Assembly: GCF_003002915.1 (NCBI RefSeq)
Contig: NZ_PVTG01000015.1
Coordinates: 62,001 to 126,000, forward strand
Source: Geodermatophilus tzadiensis
Lineage (GTDB): Bacteria > Actinomycetota > Actinomycetes > Mycobacteriales > Geodermatophilaceae
Length of the DNA: 64,000 nucleotides
Direction of reading: 5' to 3'
Notes under the pieces: generated by a model
What the model saw: the letters and a program-made list of their open reading frames with translations, nothing else
Told to the model about the DNA's origin: nothing
Databases searched by the model: none
Position numbers and translations under genes: made by a program
Part shown: one piece after another, positions 27,790-38,321 of the stretch
Layout: each line of letters opens with the position of its first letter
How positions within the stretch are numbered: position 1 is the first letter of the stretch

Positions 27790-28614
27790 ATGCGGGAGAA
27801 CGCGGCCCCCCCGGTGGACCCCCGGCCTCCGGCGACGACGGCACACGACGAGGGGCCTGACCAGGGGGCCGCCCCGGCGCGCCGTCACCCGCTCCGGCTG
27901 CGGCTGGCCGGTGCGGCGGTGCACGCCTACACCGCGCTGGGCTCGGTGCTGGCGCTGCTGTTCGTGCTCGCCGCGCTCGAGGGCGAGGTGGAGGCCGCGC
28001 TGTGGGTGGGGCTGGCCGCACTGGTGGTCGACGGCACCGACGGGATGCTGGCCCGCCGCGCGCGGGTCAAGGAGACGATCCCCTGGTTCGACGGCGCGCT
28101 GCTGGACAACATCGTCGACTACCTGACCTACGTCTTCGCGCCCGTCGTCCTGCTGTGGACCACCGGCGCGCTGCCGCACGGACCGCTGGGCTGGGCGCTC
28201 GGCGCGCTGCCGCTGCTGGCGTCGAGCTACCAGTTCTGCCGGGTCGATGCGAAGACCGACGACCACACCTTCCTCGGCTTCCCGAGCTACTGGAACGTCG
28301 TGGCGTTCTACGCGGTGGTGCTCGACCTGTCGCAGGTCGCCGTCGCGGTCACCCTCGTCGTCTGCTCGGTGCTGGTCTTCGTGCCGGTGCGCTACCTGTA
28401 CCCGTCGCGCACCGAGGCGCTGTGGCAGGTGAGCATGCTGCTGACGGCGGTCTGGTTCATCTGCTACGCCGTGCTCGTCGTCCAGCTGCCCGACCCGAAC
28501 CCGGTCGTCGTCGTGGTGTCGTTCGCCTACGTCGTCTACTACCTGGCCTTCAGCGGGTGGCTCACCGCCCGCGCCGCGCACCGCCGCCGCCGGGACGCCC
28601 GCGCCGCCGCCTGA
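27790..28614 (+). CDS. pcs: Phosphatidylcholine synthase (Pcs-type CDP-alcohol phosphatidyltransferase)
   Basis: A 274-residue integral membrane enzyme that joins CDP-diacylglycerol with choline to give phosphatidylcholine. A 35-residue soluble tail precedes about eight helices. The catalytic motif begins DGMLARRA and ends [13 protein letters not shown]-x2-A-R, twelve residues, G-x3-D-x3-D. The x12 spacing (x8 in ordinary CDP-alcohol transferases) is characteristic of Pcs. The segment [20 protein letters not shown] is also Pcs-like. No choline transporter is in the window. Divergent from ddl. Confidence 0.88.
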   Translation: MRENAAPPVDPRPPATTAHDEGPDQGAAPARRHPLRLRLAGAAVHAYTALGSVLALLFVLAALEGEVEAALWVGLAALVVDGTDGMLARRARVKETIPWFDGALLDNIVDYLTYVFAPVVLLWTTGALPHGPLGWALGALPLLASSYQFCRVDAKTDDHTFLGFPSYWNVVAFYAVVLDLSQVAVAVTLVVCSVLVFVPVRYLYPSRTEALWQVSMLLTAVWFICYAVLVVQLPDPNPVVVVVSFAYVVYYLAFSGWLTARAAHRRRRDARAAA

Positions 28615-28650
28615 CCCCACCGGTCGTGGGCGGGTGCGCCCGGCGAGCGG

Positions 28651-29790
28651 TCAGGCGGCGTCGAGCCCGGCGAGCAGGTCGGCGACGACGTCGTCGGTGT
28701 CCTCGATGCCGCAGGAGAAGCGCACGAACCCCGCCGGGACGGCGTCCCCGCCCCACTGCGCCCGCCGGTCGACGGTGCTGTGCACGCCGCCGAAGCTGGT
28801 CGCCGCGGTCCACAGCCGGGTGGCGGCGAGGAAGCGCAGGACGGCGTCCTCGTCGGCCAGCTCCGCGGACACGACGCCGTTGGGGCGCAGCATCTGCCGG
28901 GTCGCCAGGGCGTAGGAGGCGTCGCCGGGCCGCCACGGCCAGCGCACGCCGGTGACCGCCGGGTGCCCGGCCAGCACGGCCGTCACGGCGTCGGCGGTGG
29001 CCGCCTGGCGGGCCAGCCGCAGGTCCAGCGTGCTCATCGACCGGTGGCCGAGCCACGCGTCGAAGGCGCCGGGCGTGGCACCGGTGTGGTCGCGCCAGCC
29101 CTTGAGCCGGTCGTACAGCTCGTCGGAGGTCGTCGACACGTGGCCCAGCAGCAGGTCGCTGTGCCCGGTGAGCGCCTTGGTGTCCGCGCCGACGGTGAGG
29201 TCGGCGCCCAGGGCCAGGGGGCGCTGCCCGAGCGGGGTGGCCGTGGTGTTGTCGACGGCGAGCAGCGCTCCGGCGGCGCGGGTGGCCGCGGCGACGGCGG
29301 CGACGTCGCACACGTCGAGGTGCGGGTTGCTCGGCGTCTCCAGGACCACCATCCGGGCGCCCTCGAGGTCGCCGCGGGCGGCGACCTCGGCGATCTCCGG
29401 CGTGGGCACGTACTCCACGCGCACGCCCAGCCGCTCCAGCTCGTCGCGGGCCAGCATCCGGGTGGCGTAGTAGCCGTCGGCGGGCAGCACCAGGCGGTCG
29501 CCGGCCGACACGAGGGCCGTCACCGCGGCGGTGACGGCGGCCATCCCGGTGGCGAAGGACAGGCAGCGGCCGCCGTCGAGCGCGCCGACCGCGGTCTCGA
29601 AGGCCCGGTACGTGGGGTGCTCGGTGCGGGCGTAGGCGTCGGTCCCGTTCGCGCGGGGCGGCAGGGCGCCGAGGTGGTAGGGCGCGGCGAACACCGGCGA
29701 GGGGCGCAGCGGCGTGCCGGGCACCGGCGGCAGGTCGCCGGCGTGGACCGACCGGGTGCCGTCCCCCCACCCGTCGGGCGGCGTCGTCAC
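28651..29790 (-). CDS. Cystathionine gamma-lyase family PLP enzyme
   Basis: A 379-residue Cys/Met-metabolism PLP enzyme. TRSVHAG at the N-terminus, [41 protein letters not shown], and the PLP lysine region [12 protein letters not shown] identify the family; the C-terminal [15 protein letters not shown] is typical. It could be cystathionine gamma-lyase, gamma-synthase or a related lyase; I favour the lyase from general similarity, with low certainty on the reaction. GTG 29790 overlaps the gpsA stop by four bases, an unusual partner for gpsA. Confidence 0.82.
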   Translation of the reverse strand: MTTPPDGWGDGTRSVHAGDLPPVPGTPLRPSPVFAAPYHLGALPPRANGTDAYARTEHPTYRAFETAVGALDGGRCLSFATGMAAVTAAVTALVSAGDRLVLPADGYYATRMLARDELERLGVRVEYVPTPEIAEVAARGDLEGARMVVLETPSNPHLDVCDVAAVAAATRAAGALLAVDNTTATPLGQRPLALGADLTVGADTKALTGHSDLLLGHVSTTSDELYDRLKGWRDHTGATPGAFDAWLGHRSMSTLDLRLARQAATADAVTAVLAGHPAVTGVRWPWRPGDASYALATRQMLRPNGVVSAELADEDAVLRFLAATRLWTAATSFGGVHSTVDRRAQWGGDAVPAGFVRFSCGIEDTDDVVADLLAGLDAA

Positions 29791-30809
29791 TCCGGCTTCG
29801 CCTCGCGGGACATGATCTCCTTGAGCACCAGCTGGGCCGGGACGCCGTCGTGGCAGACCTTCACGACCGCCTCGGTGAGCGGCACGTCGATGCCGTGGGC
29901 GCGCGCCAGCTCCAGCACCGGCCGGCAGCTCTTGACGCCCTCGGCCACCTGGCGCGTCTCGCGCTGCACCTCCTCCAGCGACATCCCGCGGCCGAGCTTC
30001 TCCCCGAAGGTGCGGTTGCGCGACAGCGGCGAGCTGCAGGTGGCCACCAGGTCGCCGAGGCCGGCCAGTCCGGCGAAGGTGGTCAGCTCCGCGCCGAGCG
30101 CGGTCCCGAGCCGGGCGGTCTCGGCCAGCCCGCGGGTGATCAGCGAGGCTCGGGTGTTGTCGCCGAACCCCATGCCCTCGGCGATGCCGCAGGCCAGCGC
30201 GATGACGTTCTTCACCGCCCCGCCGAGCTCGCAGCCGACCAGGTCGCGGTTGGTGTAGGGGCGGAAGTAGGGGGTGTGGCAGGCCGCCTGCAGCGCCGTC
30301 GCCCGGTCGTCGTCGGGGCAGGCGATGACGGTGGCCGCCGGCTGCTCCTCGGCGATCTCGCGGGCGAGGTTGGGGCCCGACAGGGCGGCCACCCGCTCGG
30401 GTCCGGCGCCGGTGACCTCGCAGATCACCTCGCTCATCCGCTTGGTGCTGCCCAGCTCGATGCCCTTCATCAGCGAGAGCAGACTGGCGTCGGGCGGCAG
30501 CAGCGGCGCCCAGGCGGTGAGGTTGGCCCGCAGCGACTGGGAGGGGACGGCGAGCACGACCACGTCGGCGCCGTCGAGGGCCAGCGCGGCGTCGACGGTC
30601 GCCGTCAGCGTCCGCGGGAGGCGCACGCCGGGGAGGTAGTCGGGGTTCTCCCCCGTCTCGGTGATCGCCTCGCACAGCTCCGGGCGGCGGGCGTGCAGCG
30701 TCACCGCGCAGCCGGCGTCGGCCAGCACCTTGGCGAACGTCGTCCCCCAGGAGCCCGCGCCGAGGACCGCGGCGCGGGTGCCGCGACCCGAGCGCTCCGG
30801 CCCGCTCAC
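29787..30809 (-). CDS. gpsA: Glycerol-3-phosphate dehydrogenase [NAD(P)+]
   Basis: A 340-residue enzyme that reduces dihydroxyacetone phosphate to sn-glycerol-3-phosphate for phospholipid synthesis. NAD-binding [14 protein letters not shown] at the N-terminus, SGPNLAREI, the catalytic-lysine region [17 protein letters not shown], and [17 protein letters not shown] are all family signatures. GTG at 30809 overlaps the stop of the acyltransferase by four bases. Its pairing with a PlsC-like enzyme makes metabolic sense: the product is the acyltransferase substrate. Confidence 0.96.
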   Translation of the reverse strand: MSGPERSGRGTRAAVLGAGSWGTTFAKVLADAGCAVTLHARRPELCEAITETGENPDYLPGVRLPRTLTATVDAALALDGADVVVLAVPSQSLRANLTAWAPLLPPDASLLSLMKGIELGSTKRMSEVICEVTGAGPERVAALSGPNLAREIAEEQPAATVIACPDDDRATALQAACHTPYFRPYTNRDLVGCELGGAVKNVIALACGIAEGMGFGDNTRASLITRGLAETARLGTALGAELTTFAGLAGLGDLVATCSSPLSRNRTFGEKLGRGMSLEEVQRETRQVAEGVKSCRPVLELARAHGIDVPLTEAVVKVCHDGVPAQLVLKEIMSREAKPE

Positions 30810-31615
30810 GCGGCGCTCCCGGGCAGGTCGCCGGGCAGCGACCGGCCCGGCCGCCGGGCGGACACCGGCGGCGCGGGCTCCCCGCGCAGCGCCGCCAGCT
30901 CGTCGCGCACCCGGCCCATGAGCAGGTCGGTGGTCGAGCGGAGCAGGTCGGGCGTCAGCGCCCGCCCGGCGCGCACCTCCGCCCGCAGCGCGGAGAGGTC
31001 CACCGGTTCCCCGATCGCGTAGTCGGTGGGCGTGCGCAGCCGCAGGTGCAGCTTCTTGGCGTGGTAGTCGTGCACCCGCTGCGGGCCCCACTGCGCCACC
31101 GGCAGCACGACGGCGTCGGTGGTCAGCGCCAGCCGGGCGACGCCGGTGCGCGCCTCCATGGGCCACCAGTCGGGGTCGCGGGTGACCGAGCCCTCGGGGT
31201 AGATGACCACGACGTTGCCGGCCTCGAGGTCGGCCGCGGCCGTCGACAGCGAGCCCCGGGCGTCCGAGGAGCCGCGCGCGACCGGGATCTGCCCGGCGTC
31301 GAGCAGGATGCGGCCCGCCAGCCCCCGGAAGACGGCCTGCTTGGCCAGGAAGTGCGGGATGCGGCCGTGGTCGTAGACCAGCCGCGCGCAGGCCAGCGGG
31401 TCGAGCACCGACACGTGGTTGACCACCAGCAGCACCGGGCCGGTGCGCGGGAACCGCTCGCCGTGCCGGTAGCGCAGCCGGAACAGCAGGGAGGCCACCG
31501 GGTAGATGACGACCACGGCGAGCCGGAGCGACCACGGCAGCCGGCCCCGCTCGTGCAGGACCCGCGGCCGCTGCTGCGCGACCGTCCCGCGCCCGGCGGA
31601 CTGCTCCTCGGTCAC
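30806..31615 (-). CDS. 1-acyl-sn-glycerol-3-phosphate acyltransferase (PlsC family)
   Basis: A 269-residue membrane-associated acyltransferase of phospholipid synthesis. The catalytic NHVSVLDPL (N-H-x4-D) motif, the later YPEGSVTRD (equivalent of PEGTRS) and an N-terminal hydrophobic segment ([16 protein letters not shown]) are seen. Two in-frame GTG codons (31621 and 31615) are possible; GGAGG lies nine bases before the second and three before the first, so the second is preferred. First gene of the acyltransferase-gpsA-lyase operon. The family includes PlsC and related lipid acyltransferases; exact acceptor is inferred. Confidence 0.86.
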   Translation of the reverse strand: MTEEQSAGRGTVAQQRPRVLHERGRLPWSLRLAVVVIYPVASLLFRLRYRHGERFPRTGPVLLVVNHVSVLDPLACARLVYDHGRIPHFLAKQAVFRGLAGRILLDAGQIPVARGSSDARGSLSTAAADLEAGNVVVIYPEGSVTRDPDWWPMEARTGVARLALTTDAVVLPVAQWGPQRVHDYHAKKLHLRLRTPTDYAIGEPVDLSALRAEVRAGRALTPDLLRSTTDLLMGRVRDELAALRGEPAPPVSARRPGRSLPGDLPGSAA

Positions 31616-31714
31616 CGGCACCCCTCCGCTCGGTCGTGATGACCGGCACATGATCGCACCGGACCCGCGGCCCCGGTCCGGCAGTGCCGTCCGGCGGTGG
31701 AGCGGTGTGCTCAC

Positions 31715-32356
31715 ATGGACCCCGTGCACTGGTCCGTGGTCGTCCCGGCGAAGCGGCTCGGCGCGGCCAAGACCCGCCTGCACCCGCTGACCGGCGGGCC
31801 CGGCGCGGGCGACCGGCACGCGGTGCTGGTGCTCGCGCTGCTGGCCGACACGGTGGCCGCCGCCCGCGCCTGTCCCGCGGTCGACGACGTCGTCGTGGTC
31901 ACCGACGACGCCCGCGCCGCCGCGGCGGTCACCGCGCTGGGGGCGCGCACCGTGCCGGACGCGCCCGACCGCGGCCTCAACCCCGCCCTCGCCCACGGCG
32001 CGGGCGCCGCCGCGACCGCGGCGGTGGCCGCGCTGTCGTCGGACCTGCCGGCGCTGCGCCCGGCCGAGCTGGCGGCCGCGCTGGACGCCGCCGAGGCGGC
32101 ACCGCGCGGCTTCGTCGCCGACGCCGCCGGGACCGGGACCACCCTGCTGACCGCGGCCGGCGTGCCGCTGGACCCGCACTTCGGGCGCGGTTCGGCCGCC
32201 GCGCACGCCGCCGCCGGGGCGCGGCCGCTGGGCGGGGACTGGCCGGGGCTGCGCCGCGACGTCGACACCCCCGCCGACCTCGCCGCGGCCGCCGCCCTGG
32301 GCGTGGGGACGGCGACCGCGGTGCTGCTGCCCCGGCTGCTGCCCCGCACCGGCTGA
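31715..32356 (+). CDS. fbiD: 2-phospholactate/phosphoenolpyruvate guanylyltransferase (CofC/FbiD)
   Basis: A 213-residue guanylyltransferase of coenzyme F420 synthesis; in mycobacteria FbiD uses phosphoenolpyruvate. [17 protein letters not shown] near the start, then VVVTDD, and [12 protein letters not shown] carry the CofC nucleotide-binding pattern, and GTGTTLLTA and [12 protein letters not shown] follow. ATG at 31715 is preferred over a GTG six codons earlier because conserved sequence starts just after it. Divergent from the acyltransferase gene and followed by ppk, as in mycobacteria. Other F420 genes (fbiA-C) are outside the window. Confidence 0.88.
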   Translation: MDPVHWSVVVPAKRLGAAKTRLHPLTGGPGAGDRHAVLVLALLADTVAAARACPAVDDVVVVTDDARAAAAVTALGARTVPDAPDRGLNPALAHGAGAAATAAVAALSSDLPALRPAELAAALDAAEAAPRGFVADAAGTGTTLLTAAGVPLDPHFGRGSAAAHAAAGARPLGGDWPGLRRDVDTPADLAAAAALGVGTATAVLLPRLLPRTG

Positions 32357-32390
32357 GCCACCCGCCGCGGGTCGTCCGCCGTTCACCCGG

Positions 32391-34526
32391 GTGCGGCACG
32401 ATGACGCCGTGGCAGCGGAGACGACGACAGCCGACACGACGCGCACGCCGCAGGGGGAGGGACCGCCGGCGCTGCCCGCCGACCGCTTCCTCAACCGGGA
32501 GCTGTCCTGGCTGGACTTCAACGCGCGGGTGCTCGAGCTGGCCGAGGACGGGACGCTGCCGCTGCTGGAGCGGGTCAAGTTCCTGGCGATCTTCGCGGGC
32601 AACCTCGACGAGTTCTACATGGTGCGCATCGCCGGCCTCAAGCGGCGGCTGAGCACCGGGCTGACCGTCCGCTCCCCCGACGGGCTCACCATCCGCGAGC
32701 AGCTGGCGCGGGTCACCGAGCGGACGCAGGAGCTGGTGCACCGGCACGCGGTCACCTTCGAGCAGGACGTCACGCCGCGGCTGGAGGCGGCCGGCATCCG
32801 GATCGTGCACTGGTCCGACCTCGCCGAGCCCGAGACCCGGCGGCTGCGGGAGTACTTCCGCGACCAGGTGTTCCCGGTGCTCACCCCGCTGGCGGTCGAC
32901 CCGGCGCACCCGTTCCCCTACATCAGCGGCCTGTCGCTCAACCTCGCGGTCCAGGTGCGCGACCCCGACACCGGCAACCGGCACTTCGCCCGGCTGAAGG
33001 TGCCCAACAACGTGCCGCGGTTCGTCCCGGTGGGGGCCGCCCAGGCGCCGGACGCGACCGGCCAGGCGACGTTCCTGCCGCTCGAGGACCTCATCTCCGC
33101 CCACCTGACGTCGCTGTTCCCCGGTCTCGACGTGGTCGACCACCACCTGTTCCGGGTCACCCGCAACGCCGACCTCGAGGTGGAGGAGGACCGCGACGAG
33201 GACCTGCTGCAGGCCCTCGAGCGGGAGCTGGCCCGCCGCCGGTTCGGCCCGGCCGTGCGGCTGGAGGTGACCGAGACGATGGACCCGCAGATCCTCGACG
33301 TCCTCGTCTCCGAGCTCGAGGTCAGTCCGCAGGACGTCGTCACCGTGCCCGGCCTGCTCGACCTGGCGTCGCTGTGGGCGCTGTACGACCTCGACCGGCC
33401 GGAGCTCAAGGACGAGCCGTTCGTGCCGGCCACCCACCCGCGGCTGTCCGAGGGCGAGACGCCCAAGAGCGTGTTCGCCACGCTGCGCGAGGGCGACGTG
33501 CTGGTGCACCACCCCTACCACTCGTTCGCGACCAGCGTGCAGCGCTTCATCGAGCAGGCCGCGGCCGATCCGCACGTGCTGGCGATCAAGCAGACGCTCT
33601 ACCGCACCTCCGGCGACTCGCCGATCGTCACCGCGCTCATCGAGGCCGCCGAGGCCGGCAAGCAGGTCGTGGTGCTGGTGGAGGTCAAGGCGCGCTTCGA
33701 CGAGGAGGCCAACATCACGTGGGCCCGGTCGCTGGAGCGGGCCGGCTGCCACGTCGTCTACGGGCTGGTGGGCCTCAAGACGCACTGCAAGACCGCGCTG
33801 GTGGTGCGCCGGGAGAGCGGCGTCATCCGCCGCTACGTGCACATCGGGACGGGCAACTACAACCCCAAGACCGCCCGCCTCTACGAGGACCTCGGCATCC
33901 TCACCGCCGACCCGCGGGTGGGCGCCGACCTCACCGACCTGTTCAACACCCTCACCGGCTACTCGCGGCAGACCAGCTACCGGCAGCTCATGGTGGCGCC
34001 GCACGGCATCCGCAGCGGGCTGGTCGACAAGATCCGCCGGGAGGCGCGGCACGCGGCCGAGGGCCGGCCCTGCGGCATCCGGTTCAAGGTGAACTCCCTG
34101 GTCGACGAGGGGGTCATCGACGCGCTCTACGAGGCCGCGCGGGCCGGCGTCCCCGTGGAGCTGTTCATCCGCGGCATCTGCGCGCTGCGGCCGGGGGTGC
34201 CCGGGCTGTCCGAGGGCATCCGGGTGCGCTCGATCGTCGGCCGGTTCCTGGAGCACTCGCGGGTGATGGCCTTCTGCAACGGCGGGGAGCAGGAGTGGTG
34301 GATCGGCAGCGCCGACCTCATGCACCGCAACCTCGACCGCCGCGTCGAGGTGCTGCTGCGGGTCTGCGACGAGACCGCGCAGCGCGAGCTGCAGCGGGTC
34401 TTCGACGCCGCGATGGCCCCGGGCGTGGGCTGCTGGGAGCTCGGCCCCGAGGGCACCTGGACCCGCACCGCCGGGCGCGACTACCAGGCCGCGCTGACGG
34501 CCGCGGTGACCGAGCATGCCGGCTGA
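32391..34526 (+). CDS. ppk: Polyphosphate kinase 1
   Basis: A 711-residue enzyme that makes polyphosphate from ATP reversibly through a phosphohistidine. The N-terminus after a variable 30 residues reads [38 protein letters not shown] and [14 protein letters not shown] are PPK1 signatures; the phosphorylated His is H484 in [16 protein letters not shown], and a second catalytic His is in RHLDR-type sequence [15 protein letters not shown] at 32409 is an alternative start. Followed with an 11-base overlap by mutT1, as in mycobacteria. Confidence 0.96.
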   Translation: MRHDDAVAAETTTADTTRTPQGEGPPALPADRFLNRELSWLDFNARVLELAEDGTLPLLERVKFLAIFAGNLDEFYMVRIAGLKRRLSTGLTVRSPDGLTIREQLARVTERTQELVHRHAVTFEQDVTPRLEAAGIRIVHWSDLAEPETRRLREYFRDQVFPVLTPLAVDPAHPFPYISGLSLNLAVQVRDPDTGNRHFARLKVPNNVPRFVPVGAAQAPDATGQATFLPLEDLISAHLTSLFPGLDVVDHHLFRVTRNADLEVEEDRDEDLLQALERELARRRFGPAVRLEVTETMDPQILDVLVSELEVSPQDVVTVPGLLDLASLWALYDLDRPELKDEPFVPATHPRLSEGETPKSVFATLREGDVLVHHPYHSFATSVQRFIEQAAADPHVLAIKQTLYRTSGDSPIVTALIEAAEAGKQVVVLVEVKARFDEEANITWARSLERAGCHVVYGLVGLKTHCKTALVVRRESGVIRRYVHIGTGNYNPKTARLYEDLGILTADPRVGADLTDLFNTLTGYSRQTSYRQLMVAPHGIRSGLVDKIRREARHAAEGRPCGIRFKVNSLVDEGVIDALYEAARAGVPVELFIRGICALRPGVPGLSEGIRVRSIVGRFLEHSRVMAFCNGGEQEWWIGSADLMHRNLDRRVEVLLRVCDETAQRELQRVFDAAMAPGVGCWELGPEGTWTRTAGRDYQAALTAAVTEHAG

Positions 34527-35445
34527 GGGCGGACGCGGGGTCGTCGCCGCGGCCGGCGGTGCCGTCTGGCGGACGACGGCCGGCGGGGGGCTGGAGACCG
34601 CTCTGGTGCACCGCGAGCGCTACGACGACTGGTCGCTGCCCAAGGGCAAGCTCGACGCCGGGGAGAACGCGCTGGCCGCCGCCGTCCGCGAGGTGCGGGA
34701 GGAGACCGGCCTCGACGTCGTCGCCGGCCGGCGCAGCCTGCGCACGCGGTACACCGTCGCCCAGGGCGACAAGCACGTCGACTACTGGCTGATGCAGGCC
34801 GTCGGCGACCCGCGGGAGTTCACGCCCAACCACGAGGTCGACGAGCTGCGCTGGCTGCCGGTCGACGAGGCCGCGGACCTCGTCACCCACGAGCACGACC
34901 GCGCGGTGCTGGCCGACCTCGCGCGCACCGACCTCCCGCGGGTGCCCCGGCTGCTGCTGGTGCGGCACGCCAAGGCGGGCAGCCGCAGCGACTGGGACGG
35001 CCCCGACGACGAGCGGCCGCTGGAGGCCCAGGGCCGGCGGCAGGCCCGGCAGCTGGCCGAGGTGCTGCCGCTGTTCGGCCCGGTCGAGCTGCTGACCGCC
35101 GCGCGGGTGCGCTGCCGCCAGACGCTGGAGCCGCTGGCCCTGCGCACCGGCCTGCCGCTGCAGGACCTGCCGGAGCTCGGCGAGGAGGAGTTCTCCGCCG
35201 ACCCGGAGGCCGCCCTGGCCGTGGTCGAGCGGCTGCTGGCCCCGCGCGGGGCCCCGGGGGTCAGCGTGGTGTGCAGCCAGGGCGGGGCCATCCCGTCGGT
35301 GCTGGTGGCCCTCGGCGTCCGGTGGGAGGGCACCCGGGTGCACCCGCCGGCGGCCAAGGGCAGCGTCTGGGCGCTGGGCGGCCGGCCCGGCGCGCTGGCC
35401 GCCGACTACTACCGCGACCTGGGCCCCGACCCCGACGCGCCCTGA
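34516..35445 (+). CDS. mutT1: MutT1-type Nudix hydrolase with C-terminal histidine phosphatase domain
   Basis: A 309-residue two-domain protein. The Nudix box runs from G44 to L66 with E50, R58-E59 and E62-E63 in place, in the N-terminal half (residues 8-140). The second half is a histidine-phosphatase domain with [11 protein letters not shown], catalytic His 151 and later histidine motif [12 protein letters not shown], where the usual His is Gln-Gly: 'SQGG' instead of SHGG. Mycobacterial MutT1 has the same fusion and degrades 8-oxo-dGTP and diadenosine polyphosphates. The ATG overlaps ppk by 11 bases, so translation is coupled. Confidence 0.9.
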   Translation: MPAEGGRGVVAAAGGAVWRTTAGGGLETALVHRERYDDWSLPKGKLDAGENALAAAVREVREETGLDVVAGRRSLRTRYTVAQGDKHVDYWLMQAVGDPREFTPNHEVDELRWLPVDEAADLVTHEHDRAVLADLARTDLPRVPRLLLVRHAKAGSRSDWDGPDDERPLEAQGRRQARQLAEVLPLFGPVELLTAARVRCRQTLEPLALRTGLPLQDLPELGEEEFSADPEAALAVVERLLAPRGAPGVSVVCSQGGAIPSVLVALGVRWEGTRVHPPAAKGSVWALGGRPGALAADYYRDLGPDPDAP

Positions 35446-35464
35446 GGCGCGCCGGGGATCCGGG

Positions 35465-36070
35465 TCACGCGGGCAGCGCCGGGAGCGCCTTCGGCAGCCA
35501 GGGGGAGCGGCGGGCCTCGTAGGCCTGGACGTCGGCGAGGTGGCGCTCGGTGAGGCCGACGTCGTCGAGGCCCTCGAGCAGCCGCCAGCGGGTGTACTCG
35601 TCGACCTCGAACGCGACGGTGGTGTCGCCGTAGGTGACCCGCCGCTCCTGCAGGTCGACGGTCACCGGCGTGGCCGGATCGGCCTCGACGGCGGCCCACA
35701 GCGCCTCGACGTCGGCCTGCGGCAGCACGACGGTGAGCAGCCCCGCCTTGGTCGAGTTGTTCTTGAAGATGTCGGCGAACCGCGAGCTGATGACGGCGCG
35801 GAAGCCGCCGTCCATCAGCGCCCAGACCGCGTGCTCCCGCGACGAGCCGGTGCCGAAGTCGGGGCCGGCGACCAGGATCGAGGCGTCGGCGTACTGCGGC
35901 TGGTTGAGCACGAAGTCGGGCTCGTTGCGCCGCCAGGCCACGAACAGCCCGTCCTCGAAGCCGGTGCGGGTGATCCGCTTGAGGTACTCGGCCGGGATGA
36001 TCTGGTCGGTGTCGACGGCGCTGCGGCGCAGCGGGGCGGCGGTGCCGGTGTGCGTGGTGAAGGGCTGCAT
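35465..36070 (-). CDS. leuD: 3-isopropylmalate dehydratase small subunit
   Basis: A 201-residue small subunit of isopropylmalate isomerase (leucine synthesis). Family start with [19 protein letters not shown], then [11 protein letters not shown] and [18 protein letters not shown], the conserved small-subunit motif. ATG at 36070, 33 bases after leuC. Faces mutT1 tail-to-tail with 19 bases between. Works with LeuC to convert 2- to 3-isopropylmalate. Confidence 0.96.
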   Translation of the reverse strand: MQPFTTHTGTAAPLRRSAVDTDQIIPAEYLKRITRTGFEDGLFVAWRRNEPDFVLNQPQYADASILVAGPDFGTGSSREHAVWALMDGGFRAVISSRFADIFKNNSTKAGLLTVVLPQADVEALWAAVEADPATPVTVDLQERRVTYGDTTVAFEVDEYTRWRLLEGLDDVGLTERHLADVQAYEARRSPWLPKALPALPA

Positions 36071-36103
36071 CTCAGACTCCTGCCGGGGTGGTGGGGCGGG
36101 TGG

Positions 36104-37516
36104 TCACGGCGCGACGTCGGCCAGGTCGGCGGGGGCGGTCAGCTTCCCGGTGAGGGCGGTGGCGGCGGCCACGGACGGCGAGACGAGGTGGGTGCGCCCG
36201 CCCTTGCCCTGGCGGCCCTGGAAGTTGCGGTTGCTGGTGGAGGCCGACCGCTCCCCCGGCTGCAGCTGGTCGGGGTTCATGCCCAGGCACATCGAGCACC
36301 CCGCCCCCCGCCACTCGGCGCCGGCCTCGGTGAACACGCGGTCGAGGCCCTCGGCCTCGGCCTGCAGCTTGACGCCGACCGACCCGGGGACGACGAGCAT
36401 CCGGGTGGAGGCGTCGATCCGCTTCCCGCGCAGCAGCGCGGCGGCCGTCCGGAGGTCCTCGATGCGGCCGTTGGTGCAGGAGCCGAGGAAGACGGTGTCC
36501 ACCTCGATCTCGCGCAGCGGCGTGCCGGGGGTCAGGCCCATGTAGGCCAGGGCCTGCTCGGCGGCGCGGCGCTCGTTCTCGTCGGTCATGGCGGCCGGGT
36601 CGGGCACCGACTCGCCGATCGGCAGCCCCTGGCCGGGGTTGGTGCCCCAGGTGACGAACGGGGTGAGCTCGGCGGCGTCGAGGACGACCTCGGTGTCGAA
36701 GGCCGCGCCCTCGTCGGTGCGCAGCGTGCGCCAGTGCTCGACGGCGGCGTCCCAGTCGGCGCCCTGGGGGGCGTGCGGGCGGCCCCGCAGGAAGTCGAAC
36801 GTGGTCTGGTCGGGGGCGATCAGCCCGGCGCGGGCGCCGGCCTCGATCGACATGTTGCAGATCGTCATCCGGGCCTCCATCGACAGCGCCTCGATGGCGC
36901 TGCCGCGGTACTCGATGACGTGGCCCGCGGCGCCGTTGGTGCCGATCCGGGCGATGACGGCGAGGATGACGTCCTTCGCCGAGACGCCCTCCGGGAGCCG
37001 GCCCTCGACGGTGACGGCCATCTGCCTCGGGCGGTACTGCGGCAGCGTCTGGGTGGCCAGCACGTGCTCGACCTCGCTGGTGCCGATGCCGAAGGCGAGC
37101 GCTCCGAAGGCGCCGTGGGTGGAGGTGTGGCTGTCGCCGCAGACGATCGTCATCCCCGGCTGGGTCAGCCCGAGCTGCGGGCCGATGACGTGCACGATGC
37201 CCTGGTCGCGGTCGCCCATCGGCGCGAGCCGGATGCCGAACTCCGCCGCGTTGGTCCGCAGCGCCTCGACCTGGGCCCGGCTGACCGGGTCGGCGATCGG
37301 CGCGAGGATGTCCAGCGTCGGGACGTTGTGGTCCTCGGTGGCCATGGTGAGGTCGGGCCGGCGGACCGTGCGACCGGCGGCGCGCAGGCCGTCGAAGGCC
37401 TGCGGGCTGGTCACCTCGTGCACGAGGTGCAGGTCGATGTAGAGCAGGTCGGGCTCGCCCTCGGCACTGCGCACGACGTGGGCGTCGTAGACCTTCTCCG
37501 CCAGGGTCTTCGGCAC
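36104..37516 (-). CDS. leuC: 3-isopropylmalate dehydratase large subunit
   Basis: A 470-residue aconitase-family subunit. [52 protein letters not shown], and the Fe-S cysteines in [13 protein letters not shown] and GCSMCLGMN are all present, so the [4Fe-4S] cluster site is intact. GTG at 37516 follows GGAGGG with standard spacing. Transcribed leuC-leuD, divergent from the IclR gene; a palindrome between them is the likely operator. Confidence 0.97.
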   Translation of the reverse strand: MPKTLAEKVYDAHVVRSAEGEPDLLYIDLHLVHEVTSPQAFDGLRAAGRTVRRPDLTMATEDHNVPTLDILAPIADPVSRAQVEALRTNAAEFGIRLAPMGDRDQGIVHVIGPQLGLTQPGMTIVCGDSHTSTHGAFGALAFGIGTSEVEHVLATQTLPQYRPRQMAVTVEGRLPEGVSAKDVILAVIARIGTNGAAGHVIEYRGSAIEALSMEARMTICNMSIEAGARAGLIAPDQTTFDFLRGRPHAPQGADWDAAVEHWRTLRTDEGAAFDTEVVLDAAELTPFVTWGTNPGQGLPIGESVPDPAAMTDENERRAAEQALAYMGLTPGTPLREIEVDTVFLGSCTNGRIEDLRTAAALLRGKRIDASTRMLVVPGSVGVKLQAEAEGLDRVFTEAGAEWRGAGCSMCLGMNPDQLQPGERSASTSNRNFQGRQGKGGRTHLVSPSVAAATALTGKLTAPADLADVAP

Positions 37517-37535
37517 GGGTCCCTCCCGGGGTGGC

Positions 37536-37554
37536 CATCTCATTGAGTGAGATG
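37536..37554. promoter_or_regulatory. Candidate IclR-family operator between leuC and its regulator
   Basis: CATCTCA-TTGAG-TGAGATG, a perfect 7-base inverted repeat with 5-base centre, in the 51-base gap between divergent leuC and the IclR gene. The whole gap is AT-richer than its surroundings. Position and symmetry suit autoregulation and leuCD control by the adjacent IclR protein. Confidence 0.65.
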
Positions 37555-37567
37555 AGAGTATTGCTGT

Positions 37568-38272
37568 GTGGGACAGCCTAACCCCGTCGCCGTGCTGGAC
37601 AAAGCGGTGGCCATCCTGCGCGCCGTCGCGCAGCAGCCCGCCTCGCTCGCCGACCTGGTCGCGCGCACCGAGCTGCCGCGGGCCACGGCGCACCGGCTGG
37701 CCGTCGCGCTGGAGGGCCACCGGCTGCTGCGGCGCACCCCGGCGGGCTCGTGGGCGCCGGGCCCGGCGCTGGCCGAGCTCGGCCACGGCAGCGCCGACCT
37801 CGCGCAACTGGCCGGCCGGCACCTGGTGGTGCTGCGCGACGCCAGCGGGGAGAGCGCGCAGTTCTACGTGCGCGAGGGCGGCACCCGGGTCTGCGTGGCG
37901 GCCGCCGAGCGGGCCCACGGCCTGCGCGACACCGTGCCGGTCGGCGCGCGGCTGCCCATGACGGCGGGCTCGGCGGCGCACGCGCTGCTGGCGTTCGCGC
38001 CGGCCGAGGAGGTCACGCCGCTGCTGCCCGGCGCCAGCTTCACCGCCCGCACGCTGCTCGACGTCCGCCGGCGGGGCTGGGCGCACAGCGTCGCCGAGCG
38101 CGAGCCCGGGGTGGCGTCGCTGTCGGCGCCGGTGCGCGACCCGGGCGGCGCGGTGCTGGGCGCGGTGTCCATCTCCGGCCCGGTCGAGCGGCTGGGCCGC
38201 CGTCCGTCGCCGGACGTGGTCGGCGCCGTCCTCGAGGCCGCCTCGGCGATCGGGCGCGCCGCGGGCAGCTGA
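37568..38272 (+). CDS. IclR-family transcriptional regulator (NdgR/LtbR-like)
   Basis: A 234-residue IclR protein: winged helix-turn-helix at about 8-62 ([17 protein letters not shown] ... [19 protein letters not shown]) and a C-terminal effector domain ([25 protein letters not shown] ... [16 protein letters not shown]). Orthologues next to leuCD in Streptomyces (NdgR) and Corynebacterium (LtbR) control leucine and other amino acid genes. GTG at 37568, 51 bases from divergent leuC, with the palindrome between them ending 13 bases before its start; autoregulation is likely. Confidence 0.92.
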   Translation: MGQPNPVAVLDKAVAILRAVAQQPASLADLVARTELPRATAHRLAVALEGHRLLRRTPAGSWAPGPALAELGHGSADLAQLAGRHLVVLRDASGESAQFYVREGGTRVCVAAAERAHGLRDTVPVGARLPMTAGSAAHALLAFAPAEEVTPLLPGASFTARTLLDVRRRGWAHSVAEREPGVASLSAPVRDPGGAVLGAVSISGPVERLGRRPSPDVVGAVLEAASAIGRAAGS

Positions 38273-38321
38273 CGGACCCCGAGGGGTTCCCCGTGCCGTC
38301 CGCCCGGCGAAGACTCCCGCC

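Noticed and set aside
32381-32387. GTTCACC before ppk as a PHO box
   Set aside because: Only one unit is present; PhoP sites need direct repeats 11 bases apart, and the next 11 bases do not match.
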